A DNA stretch of 5,578 nt from Bacilli bacterium (GTDB taxonomy: Bacteria; Bacillota_I; Bacilli_A; RFN20; CAG-826), in NCBI GenBank assembly GCA_024693415.1, contig JAILKX010000220.1, forward strand, positions 1-5,578, written 5' to 3'. The position numbers and the translations under genes were made by a program. The notes under the pieces were generated by a model. The model had not been told where the DNA came from, ran no database searches, and was given only the letters and a program-made list of their open reading frames with translations. Below are positions 1-5,578 of this stretch, one piece after another (the stretch's first letter is position 1; each line of letters starts with the position of its first letter).

Positions 1-663
1 CATATGAGGGGAAGCTATGGCCTATTGGATGATTATCTATCCTCCATTCGCGGCCTAGCCAAGAAATACGAGGACAAAATGACCATCAAGGTCGGCTTCG
101 AGGCCGAATGGTATTACGACGAGTATAAGTCCTATTACCAAGACCTGCTGAGGTCAGGAAAGGTCGATTATCTGATCATTGGGCAGCACTGCTTCCTGAC
201 CGAGAGGTTCTTTGGGTATGGCTACCTTAAGGACAAGGACGAAGCATTAGAGAGATACTGCGCTGACCTTGTCGCGGGCATGGAGTCAGGCCTATTCACT
301 TATGCATGCCACCCGGACCTATTCCTTTATTTTATTAAGGAATGGAATGACAAATGCGTGGAGATCACCCACAGGATCTGTCAGGCCGCAAAGAAAATGA
401 ACATGCCCCTAGAAATCAATATGGGGGCCAGCAGGTGGAAGGGCAAGAATAGGCCCGGAAGCCCATTGGTCAATGCATACCCATATCCAAAGTTCTGGGA
501 AACAGCAAAGACATATGACATCCCCGTGATCATTGGGGTGGACGCCCATAGGCCGAGCGAATTCCAGTCAACCGACTATGATTTCGCCCACGAGTTCATT
601 GAATGGATGGGACTAAACCTATTGAGCGAAACGCCCCTTGTCAATCCATTCAGAAAATCATAA
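1..663 (+). CDS. PHP-domain phosphoesterase, HisJ/HisK histidinol-phosphatase type (5' partial)
   Basis: The reading frame is open to the left edge (codon 1-3 is His), so the N-terminus, including the usual first metal motif HxH, lies outside the window; the ATG at 4 is probably internal. Numbering from that Met, the later PHP motifs are visible: GFEAEWY with Glu33 (metal motif II), LIIGQH with His62, ACHPDLF with His103 (motif III), PLEIN with Glu137 and GVDAHRP with Asp180 and His182 (motif IV). This pattern and the FWETA segment before motif IV match histidinol-phosphatase-type PHP proteins, which hydrolyse histidinol phosphate with a metal cluster in the cytoplasm. About 220 of a usual 260-280 residues are present. 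No other his gene is visible, so the true substrate is uncertain; another phosphoester is possible. Codon use differs from the downstream genes: 9 of 10 Arg codons are AGG/AGA and none of the 20 Leu codons is CTC. The family call is firm, the substrate is inferred. Confidence 0.85.
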   Translation, partial: HMRGSYGLLDDYLSSIRGLAKKYEDKMTIKVGFEAEWYYDEYKSYYQDLLRSGKVDYLIIGQHCFLTERFFGYGYLKDKDEALERYCADLVAGMESGLFTYACHPDLFLYFIKEWNDKCVEITHRICQAAKKMNMPLEINMGASRWKGKNRPGSPLVNAYPYPKFWETAKTYDIPVIIGVDAHRPSEFQSTDYDFAHEFIEWMGLNLLSETPLVNPFRKS

Positions 664-678
664 AAAGCACGATTTTGT

Positions 679-707
679 TTTATAAATCATACTTTTGTTG
701 ATATCAT
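679..707 (+). promoter_or_regulatory. Candidate sigma-A-type promoter for the lgt-TIR operon
   Basis: TTTATA at 679-684 (4 of 6 to the -35 consensus) is followed by a 17-bp spacer and TATCAT at 702-707 (5 of 6 to the -10 consensus), with a TG at 699-700 forming an extended -10. The start of transcription would fall near 714, leaving a leader of about 26 nt before the GTG at 740. The spacer is strongly AT-rich compared with the flanking genes. I see no clear terminator after the PHP gene, so some read-through from it is possible. This is called by eye and not measured. Confidence 0.5.
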
Positions 708-721
708 CAATTGGATATATC

Positions 722-728
722 AGGGGGG
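722..728 (+). promoter_or_regulatory. Ribosome binding site that decides the GTG start of lgt
   Basis: AGGGGGG lies 11 nt before the GTG at 740. The longer reading of this frame, from TTG at 695, would put this purine run inside the coding region and would begin inside the candidate promoter. There is no in-frame ATG nearby. The GTG start is therefore preferred. The G-run is not a perfect AGGAGG and the spacing is slightly long, so initiation may be modest. Confidence 0.6.
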
Positions 729-739
729 CTAAATTAGGC

Positions 740-1579
740 GTGTACATTTATCCGAAACCGGTTTGGGATTTGGGTTTTGCCCAGATCGCAGTTTACGGAA
801 CGATGCTGTTTTGCGGCGGGATTGCCTTCCTTTTTGCGTTCTATTTCCTGCGCAAACCCTCCGGCTTCAAGGTCCACTGGAAAAGCTTCATCTGGGTCTT
901 GGGGATAGGGATTCTTTTATTTATTGCAGGCGCGCGGTTTTGGGATTGGCTTTGCCACACTTTGGCGGGCGACCATACCGGCGGTGGGATCTCCTTCCTC
1001 GGAGGCGTGACGATTGGGCTCCCGATCTTCTACGGCTTCCTGATGCTCATCTACCCTGACCGCGATGAACGCATCGCCCTCATGAATTTCATTTTTCCCT
1101 GCATCGCGCTCGCCCACGCCTTTGGGCGGGTGGGTTGCTTCTTCGCCGGTTGCTGCTATGGCATTCCGGTCGAGGGCTATGGCGCAATCTATCCCGACGA
1201 CAGCCCCGCCTCAAAGTTGTATTACCCCGGCGTATCGGTGTTCCCGATCCAGCTCGTCGAATCCGCCTTCCTCGTCTTGCTTTTCCTCTTCCTCGTCCTC
1301 TTCCCGAAGAAGCGTTACCGCATGGAGGCCTATTGCCTAGGCTATGGGGTCGCCCGCTTCATCATCGAATTCTTTCGCGGCGATAACCGCGGCTCCTTTA
1401 TCCCAGGGCTAAGCCCCAGCCAGTTCCTTTCGATCCTGCTCGTCCTCTTCGCCGCGATCCATCTCCTCGCATTGCGCCGCTACCCATACCATGAGCTTGC
1501 CTACAGCGGCCTCGAGGCGAGGCCAAGATACAAAAAGCGCCTCGGCGGCATCGCCTTGAAGGCCCCGGAAACCAAATGA
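740..1579 (+). CDS. lgt: Lgt-family prolipoprotein diacylglyceryl transferase, Cys-rich signature variant
   Basis: A 279-residue polytopic protein when started at GTG 740. Lgt moves diacylglycerol from phosphatidylglycerol onto the lipobox Cys of prelipoproteins in the cytoplasmic membrane. About seven hydrophobic segments are visible (roughly residues 13-37, 50-71, 88-105, 112-132, 168-188, 196-212, 227-245), the expected count. The Lgt signature is at 129-141 as GRVGCFFAGCCYG: the essential Arg is kept (Arg130), but the classic N-F-x-N-x-E part is replaced by Cys133, Cys138 and Cys139. The segment GGISFLGG (82-89) has Leu87 where E. coli Lgt has His103. The later RFIIEFFRGD (206-215) and LSPSQ motifs fit the family. 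From memory, this GCFxxGCC form is common in Clostridia, sometimes as a second copy next to a classical Lgt, so it may be a paralogue with altered chemistry or substrate. The C-terminal tail is basic. The gene is 25 bp ahead of the TIR gene, probably co-transcribed. Confidence 0.85.
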   Translation: MYIYPKPVWDLGFAQIAVYGTMLFCGGIAFLFAFYFLRKPSGFKVHWKSFIWVLGIGILLFIAGARFWDWLCHTLAGDHTGGGISFLGGVTIGLPIFYGFLMLIYPDRDERIALMNFIFPCIALAHAFGRVGCFFAGCCYGIPVEGYGAIYPDDSPASKLYYPGVSVFPIQLVESAFLVLLFLFLVLFPKKRYRMEAYCLGYGVARFIIEFFRGDNRGSFIPGLSPSQFLSILLVLFAAIHLLALRRYPYHELAYSGLEARPRYKKRLGGIALKAPETK

Positions 1580-1590
1580 CAACATCCTAT

Positions 1591-1596
1591 AGGAGG
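1591..1596 (+). promoter_or_regulatory. Strong ribosome binding site of the TIR gene
   Basis: AGGAGG with an 8-nt spacer to the ATG at 1605 is a textbook Bacillota site. It fixes the start and sits in the 25-bp gap after the lgt stop codon. No promoter or terminator fits in that gap, which supports an operon. Confidence 0.85.
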
Positions 1597-1604
1597 GAAT
1601 AGAT

Positions 1605-4600
1605 ATGGAATTCAAACAATGTCCGCAATGCGGCGAATTGTTCTCGCGTGAGAAGTGGCGCAAAGCCGCTTCCGGCGAATACCAGTGCTGGCGCTGCAAC
1701 AACTTCTTCGACGTCGACGCGATCGAAAACGAAGCAAGCGCCAACCACCTTGAGGCCGAAGAGCTCGCCGCAATCCCGAACCTGCTCAACAACCTCGAAT
1801 TCCTCGAGGCCGAGAATAGGCTCGAGGAGCTCACCAAGAAATACCCCAAGAACCCGAAGGTCTATTTCCTCAAGGTCCTCGCGGCCCATTGCATCAATTA
1901 CATCCACGATGAGGATACCGACCGCAAAGCGGAGAAGTGGGTCCCGACCCTCAATAACATCAGCGCCGAGCCCCTTTCCGCCCTCACGGCCTACAAGATG
2001 TGCCTCGACCTTGCCAAAGGCGAGGAGAAGGAGCATTACCTCGAGACCTTCAAGTTCATCGAGGATAAGCGCCAAGAGGTCTTGGACGACTATGGCTCTG
2101 GCAAATACACCTACGACGTCTTCATCTCGACTAAAGTCACCGAGATGGATTTCTCCAATCCCGCCCACCCGGTCCCCTTATTGGCAAACGGCGAGCCGGT
2201 GATCTCAAGCGACGCCAAGCTCGCCTCGAGCATCTATGACCAGCTCCGCCACGACAACCCGCGCCTCTCGGTCTTCTATTCCGAGCGCGAGAAGGACGCG
2301 ATGGCCGGCCAGCGCTTCGAGAACGTCATCTTCTCGGCCCTCCATACCGCGAAGGTATTCATCCTCGTCGCTAGCGACATCAACCACATCAACTGGAGGT
2401 GGGTCCGCAACGAGTGGAAGCGTTACCTCTACCTCATGGATCCCTCCCAGGAAGGCTATAAGAACCGCCATATCATCCTCGTCGGGAATGGCCTTGCCAA
2501 AGCTGAGCTCCCATATGAGCTCAAGAAGAGGGAGTTCATCGACTTTCAGGCGAACCAGATGGGGGCGCTCAACCTCATCAAGTTCGTCAACACCTCCTTG
2601 ATGTCCGGCCAGGCTTACGAGAAGCTCAAGGCCAAGTCCTTCGACACCTCGGTCGCTTCCCTCGATCGAAGCGCCCTCGAGGCCGAGACGCTGCAGACCA
2701 CGACGCTCGGCGTATCGGTCGTCAAGCTCGACGCCGGCGTCGAGAAGCAGGCCAAGTTCTTCATCAAGAACACCAAAGACGATGACCCATACGCCAGGAA
2801 AGACGCCTTCGCCCGCCTAAAGGATTTCTCGAGCAAGCACCCCGAGGTCTATGCCGCGAAGATCCAGCTCCTCATGGAGAAGACGCCCTTCATGGACGTC
2901 GACGAGTATTTCGGGGACGCGAAGAACATCGCCGATTACCCCGAGGTCGCCTCCCAGTTCCTGACCCTCGCCGAGAAAGAGGATGCCATCAAGCGCCTCG
3001 AGCAGGCCGCCAAAGGCGTCTGCAAACTGCTCGCGGAATGCGCTTCCGCCTCGAGGAAGTCAAGCGACTCCCTGCGCATCATCCGCTCCGTCAGCAAAGA
3101 CCTCCTCCACAATAACCTCGCCAACCTCAGCAAGGCGACCACCAATGCCTATTTGAAGCAATTCGCGGCCCTGATCGATTCCCATCCCGCGAACTGCGAT
3201 GACCAGACGCTTATCGAGGAATACCTCTACCTCCATCTTTACTGCACCGACAAAGACCCCGAGAAATACGTCGCGGAAAGGTCGCGTCTCCTCTATCGCT
3301 TCGAAAAGGCCTCGATCGCGGACTACCTGATCAATGAGATCCTCCGCATCGACCCCGGCAACTACAACGCCATCTGGGTTGGCCTCGTGAGGAATCTTAC
3401 CGGGTCCACCGCGACGGTCGAGCATTACCTCGACAATGTCCGCGCTGAGCTTTATGCGGACGAAGCGCCGAAGAAATCCTATCTGTCCGGACCTTCCGTG
3501 GCCGGCAACAAGAAGATGCTCGAGGCGTTCAACTCCCTGTTCCTCTATTCGCCGAAGGAGAAGAAGGCGACCTATCTCCAAGCTTTCCTATTGACTTTGG
3601 TCTTGCAGAAAAGCACCTGCGATTACCAAGGCGGCAAAGGAGAAGGGGACGAAGCGCTGTCCGGCTACGACCTCTTCAAGAAGTACGTGGCGTTCGATAT
3701 GAGCCTCGCCGCGCCCTATTGCCCGACCAAGGAAAGCCTGAAAAGCTATTACGAACGCCTCCGCTACGACGCCTTCGCCCTGAAGAAGGACAGCAAGATC
3801 ACCGCCCTCGACGAGGCGCTCTGCGCCTTCGCCGTGAAGCTTCACGAGAACGGCCAGTACAGCCTCGCCATCGACGTCTATAACCTCTACCTTGCCCAGC
3901 AGACCGGCATCGGCTACCTCGACACCATCGTCATCCGCTACTACGCGACCCTCGCCGGCAGCAACTGCGCCTCCCCCGAGGATCTCATCTATTCGCCGCA
4001 GAAATTCGACTATGAGGCGATCGGCTTCGACCTAAGCGTCTACGAAGGCAGGGAATACGATGCCTTCGGCAAATTCATGAGCCACCTCGAAAGGGACCGC
4101 AGCAAATACCAGGCCACCTACGATGAGGTCAAGAAGATCTTCACCCTCCGCCCGGCGGCCTGCTTCTCGGCCCTGCCGAAGCTTGAGGAATGCCAGCGCG
4201 AGATCGAGGAGAAATTCAAGGCCGTCGAGGACTCGGGCGTAAGCAAAGAGCTGATCGACACCCTGAGGAAGGACCTCGACAGCGAGCTTTCCACCCTGAG
4301 GACCGAGGTCAAAGGCATCACCGCCGCCAAGAAGACGATCGACAAATGCCGCCCCGCGGTCGATAAGATTCTCAAAGAACATGAGGCCAAAACGATGGCC
4401 CAGGGCCACGGAAGCCACATCACCTATACCACCGTCGCCGGGAACATCCTAAGCGAAGAAGACGAGGCGAAGGTCCGCACCGACATCAAGCGCGTCCACG
4501 AAGCGGCGAAGCAGTGGGGCTCCGCCGGCGAGGTCGATGAACTCGCCAAGTGGGAGAAGTCCGCGCTTTCGGCCACCGAGGTCCTCTCCACCATCCGCAA

Positions 4601-5246
4601 AGACAAAATAGCGGCCGACGCCGAGCGCGAGCGCCGCATTCGTCATGCGGACTCTAAAAGGGAAGCGCGGGCGCGGGCCAGGAGTTCCTTCAGCCGCGTC
4701 GCCTTCACGTTCCTGGGGATCGCTTTGCCGATCGCCTGCATCGTCATCGAGATCTTCAGCGGATTCCTGACGGCCTTATATTCGCCGCTTGTCAATGGAG
4801 AGCTATTCCGCCTCGAAGGCAGACTGGGCTTAGAAGGTCTATATGACTTCATCACGTATTCCGGCAGCAACATCGTCTACATGATTTCGATCGTCGCGAT
4901 ATCGCTGCTTGGGAGCCTATGCTGCACGCTCGCAGGAGGCCATATGCGACGCGGCGGATACCGGGCGATGACGTTCTTCTCGTCGCTACCGGTTTTGCCT
5001 TTGCTCGCATATTCCGCGCTCCTGCTCATAAACGGCATCTATTGCATCGTCATCCTCGGCCTCCTCAATGGCCTAACCTGCGCCTGCTTGGGCTCTTGCA
5101 CGGGCGATGAGACCAATAACTGCACGGTCGCCGCGGGCACAATCGGAATCGGATTCGGCAGCCTCCTTCATGCCCTCATCGGCATCGTGGCCTCCGCGGT
5201 CGCGACCCTGCCGAAGGTGATAGCTGGCATCAAGCGCGGCGTTTAA
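1605..5246 (+). CDS. Large zinc-ribbon/TIR/helical-repeat protein with C-terminal membrane domain
   Basis: A 1213-residue protein. In order: zinc ribbon (Cys6, Cys9, Cys28, Cys31; CPQC and CWRC); short helical-repeat region (about 50-160, TPR-like around 80-100); TIR domain (about 168-330); long helical middle (about 390-850) with scattered TPR-like stretches such as 580-597; charged coiled-coil candidates (about 855-925 and 955-1020) ending in a basic stretch; four or five membrane segments (about 1031-1059, 1088-1112, 1121-1164, 1178-1202). TIR evidence: YDVFIS (170-175), VFYS (223-226), GQRFENVI with candidate catalytic Glu239, VFILVAS and WVRNEW (266-271). TIR domains of this class often cleave NAD+ or make cyclic ADP-ribose signals; activity here is inferred. 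The zinc ribbon-repeat-TIR front end resembles a widespread, poorly understood family in gut Firmicutes; the long tail and membrane domain are less familiar to me. It is predicted to sit on the cytoplasmic face of the membrane. No toxin, nuclease or ThsA-like partner is adjacent. The domain calls are firm, the role is unknown. Confidence 0.88.
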   Translation: MEFKQCPQCGELFSREKWRKAASGEYQCWRCNNFFDVDAIENEASANHLEAEELAAIPNLLNNLEFLEAENRLEELTKKYPKNPKVYFLKVLAAHCINYIHDEDTDRKAEKWVPTLNNISAEPLSALTAYKMCLDLAKGEEKEHYLETFKFIEDKRQEVLDDYGSGKYTYDVFISTKVTEMDFSNPAHPVPLLANGEPVISSDAKLASSIYDQLRHDNPRLSVFYSEREKDAMAGQRFENVIFSALHTAKVFILVASDINHINWRWVRNEWKRYLYLMDPSQEGYKNRHIILVGNGLAKAELPYELKKREFIDFQANQMGALNLIKFVNTSLMSGQAYEKLKAKSFDTSVASLDRSALEAETLQTTTLGVSVVKLDAGVEKQAKFFIKNTKDDDPYARKDAFARLKDFSSKHPEVYAAKIQLLMEKTPFMDVDEYFGDAKNIADYPEVASQFLTLAEKEDAIKRLEQAAKGVCKLLAECASASRKSSDSLRIIRSVSKDLLHNNLANLSKATTNAYLKQFAALIDSHPANCDDQTLIEEYLYLHLYCTDKDPEKYVAERSRLLYRFEKASIADYLINEILRIDPGNYNAIWVGLVRNLTGSTATVEHYLDNVRAELYADEAPKKSYLSGPSVAGNKKMLEAFNSLFLYSPKEKKATYLQAFLLTLVLQKSTCDYQGGKGEGDEALSGYDLFKKYVAFDMSLAAPYCPTKESLKSYYERLRYDAFALKKDSKITALDEALCAFAVKLHENGQYSLAIDVYNLYLAQQTGIGYLDTIVIRYYATLAGSNCASPEDLIYSPQKFDYEAIGFDLSVYEGREYDAFGKFMSHLERDRSKYQATYDEVKKIFTLRPAACFSALPKLEECQREIEEKFKAVEDSGVSKELIDTLRKDLDSELSTLRTEVKGITAAKKTIDKCRPAVDKILKEHEAKTMAQGHGSHITYTTVAGNILSEEDEAKVRTDIKRVHEAAKQWGSAGEVDELAKWEKSALSATEVLSTIRKDKIAADAERERRIRHADSKREARARARSSFSRVAFTFLGIALPIACIVIEIFSGFLTALYSPLVNGELFRLEGRLGLEGLYDFITYSGSNIVYMISIVAISLLGSLCCTLAGGHMRRGGYRAMTFFSSLPVLPLLAYSALLLINGIYCIVILGLLNGLTCACLGSCTGDETNNCTVAAGTIGIGFGSLLHALIGIVASAVATLPKVIAGIKRGV

Positions 5247-5259
5247 TCCAGCGGCGATC

Positions 5260-5294
5260 AAAGCCTGCCGGCGCTTTTCCGGCAGGCTTTTGCT
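5260..5294 (+). terminator. Rho-independent terminator after the TIR gene
   Basis: A perfect 12-bp stem (AAAGCCTGCCGG at 5260-5271 pairing with CCGGCAGGCTTT at 5279-5290) with a 7-nt loop, followed by a short T-rich run (TTTTGCTT, overlapping the end of the stem). It begins 14 nt after the TAA of the TIR gene. The GC-rich stem is strong; the T tract is short and interrupted. It would end the lgt-TIR transcript and insulate the yebC unit. Confidence 0.85.
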
Positions 5295-5301
5295 TCGGCT
5301 G

Positions 5302-5325
5302 CCGCGAAACAAAAATATTTCGCGG
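5302..5325 (+). repeat. Perfect inverted repeat abutting the yebC promoter
   Basis: CCGCGAAA (5302-5309) and TTTCGCGG (5318-5325) are exact reverse complements separated by an 8-nt A-rich centre. The right arm covers where a -35 element would lie, 12 bp before the TG of the extended -10. It could be an operator, or a second hairpin reinforcing the terminator just upstream; it has no T tract after it. Arms and spacing are seen directly, the function is inferred. Confidence 0.6.
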
Positions 5326-5337
5326 TTTGCTATCGAG

Positions 5338-5346
5338 TGATATAGT
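5338..5346 (+). promoter_or_regulatory. Candidate extended -10 promoter of yebC
   Basis: TGATATAGT contains TG, one base, then TATAGT (5 of 6 to the -10 consensus). The hexamer 17 bp upstream (TTTCGC, 5318-5323) is a poor -35, so the TG extension would have to carry recognition. Transcription would start near 5353, giving a leader of about 26 nt, as predicted for the lgt promoter. Its place right after a terminator and before a good ribosome site supports the call. Confidence 0.55.
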
Positions 5347-5362
5347 TACCAAGTCAAAAAAT

Positions 5363-5368
5363 AAGGAG
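5363..5368 (+). promoter_or_regulatory. Ribosome binding site of yebC
   Basis: AAGGAG lies 10 nt ahead of the ATG at 5379. Together with the conserved MGRHFEVR N-terminus it fixes the start. Confidence 0.8.
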
Positions 5369-5378
5369 TTATCCAACC

Positions 5379-5578
5379 ATGGGAAGGCATTTTGAAGTAA
5401 GAGCCGCGGCGATGGCCGCCTCGGCAAAAGCAAAATCCGCGATTTACATGCGCGCCTCGAAGGAGATCTACGCGGCCGCCAAAAGCGGCGAGCCCGATCC
5501 CGCCTCGAACCTAGCACTCCGCGCCGCGATCGAGAAGTATCGCAAGCAGTGCCCGAAAGACGTCATCGACCGCGCCAT
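5379..5578 (+). CDS. yebC: YebC/PmpR/TACO1-family protein (3' partial)
   Basis: The first 66 residues are present; the gene runs off the right edge, the family usually being about 240 residues. The N-terminus MGRHFEVRAAAMAASAKAKS, then IYMRASKEIYAAAKSGEPDP, a run matching NxALRxAIEKYR, and CPKDVIDRA form the conserved helical first domain of the family. The MGR-start with KEIYxAAKxGxPDP matches the YeeN-like branch rather than the classical MAGHSKW branch. YebC proteins were long annotated as DNA-binding regulators; more recent work on bacterial YebC and mitochondrial TACO1 supports a role on the ribosome, easing stalling at proline-rich stretches. It has its own promoter and is separated from the TIR gene by a terminator, so a functional link to the TIR protein is not implied. 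The family call is very secure; only the N-terminal quarter can be inspected. Confidence 0.93.
   Translation, partial: MGRHFEVRAAAMAASAKAKSAIYMRASKEIYAAAKSGEPDPASNLALRAAIEKYRKQCPKDVIDRA

Noticed and set aside
695..739. N-terminal extension of Lgt from TTG at 695
   Set aside because: It would start inside the predicted -35/-10 region and cover the G-rich ribosome site; the GTG at 740 gives a more natural Lgt N-terminus.
1587..2168. Long open frame on the minus strand (193 codons) opposite the 5' part of the TIR gene
   Set aside because: It is the complement of a GC-rich, strongly codon-biased gene; the translation is low-complexity (Val/Leu/Glu/Gly) with no recognisable domain, and the + strand frame has clear protein motifs.
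1648..2202. Ser/Thr/Arg-rich + strand frame inside the TIR gene
   Set aside because: Alternate-frame shadow with low-complexity translation and no separate start context.
3060..3581. Minus-strand open frame of 173 codons
   Set aside because: Antisense shadow of the TIR gene; no recognisable motif and composition expected from the reverse of biased codons.
4032..4418. Overlapping minus-strand open frames opposite the coiled-coil region
   Set aside because: Two different frames are open at once, which is the sign of GC-skewed codon positions and not of real genes.
1605..5246. Assignment to a named defence system such as Thoeris
   Set aside because: No ThsA-like SLOG/SIR2 or other effector gene is adjacent in the window, and the neighbours are an Lgt-like gene and a YebC-family gene.
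5230..5517. Arg-rich minus-strand frame spanning the terminator and the yebC start
   Set aside because: It crosses a clear terminator and promoter of the + strand and is antisense to a well-recognised conserved gene.
1..5578. CRISPR arrays, tRNA or rRNA genes, insertion sequence ends
   Set aside because: No spaced direct repeats, cloverleaf sequence, rRNA-like stretch or transposase signature was seen; no gene-free stretch exceeds about 132 bp.

Overview
The window reads as a stretch of a Bacillota chromosome, most likely an uncultured gut or rumen lineage of Bacilli or Clostridia type. The evidence is strong AGGAGG-type ribosome sites, a Cys-rich clostridial-style Lgt variant, a YebC-family protein that begins MGRHFEVRAAAMA, and a zinc-ribbon plus TIR architecture that I recall from many gut Firmicutes. 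Coding DNA in the main gene is GC-rich with C/G-ending codons, while the spacers are AT-rich. The lineage is an inference from protein style and was not tested by a search.

Layout: all genes are on the + strand. (1) 1-663 is the 3' part of a PHP-domain phosphoesterase of the HisJ/HisK histidinol-phosphatase type, cut by the window edge. (2) An AT-rich 76-bp spacer carries a good promoter candidate (-35 at 679, extended -10 at 699) and a ribosome site leading to a GTG start at 740. (3) 740-1579 is a seven-helix Lgt-family protein with the GCFFAGCCYG signature variant. (4) Twenty-five bp later, behind a near-perfect AGGAGG, 1605-5246 encodes a 1213-residue protein. Its order is N-terminal zinc ribbon, short helical-repeat segment, TIR domain with a candidate catalytic Glu239, long helical-repeat middle, coiled-coil/basic segment and C-terminal multi-pass membrane domain. 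(5) A strong 12-bp hairpin terminator lies at 5260-5290. (6) A second perfect palindrome at 5302-5325 abuts an extended -10 promoter for (7) a YebC/PmpR/TACO1-family gene that starts at 5379 and runs off the window.

The lgt-like gene and the giant TIR gene look like one transcription unit (promoter about 679-707, terminator about 5260). The PHP gene upstream and the yebC gene downstream appear to be separate units. The item most worth attention is the TIR protein: a predicted NAD-handling domain joined to a large repeat region and anchored in the membrane, with no recognisable antiviral partner gene (no ThsA-, SAVED- or STING-like protein) beside it in this window. Whether it is a stand-alone defence or stress sensor, or a cell-envelope housekeeping factor, cannot be settled from sequence alone.
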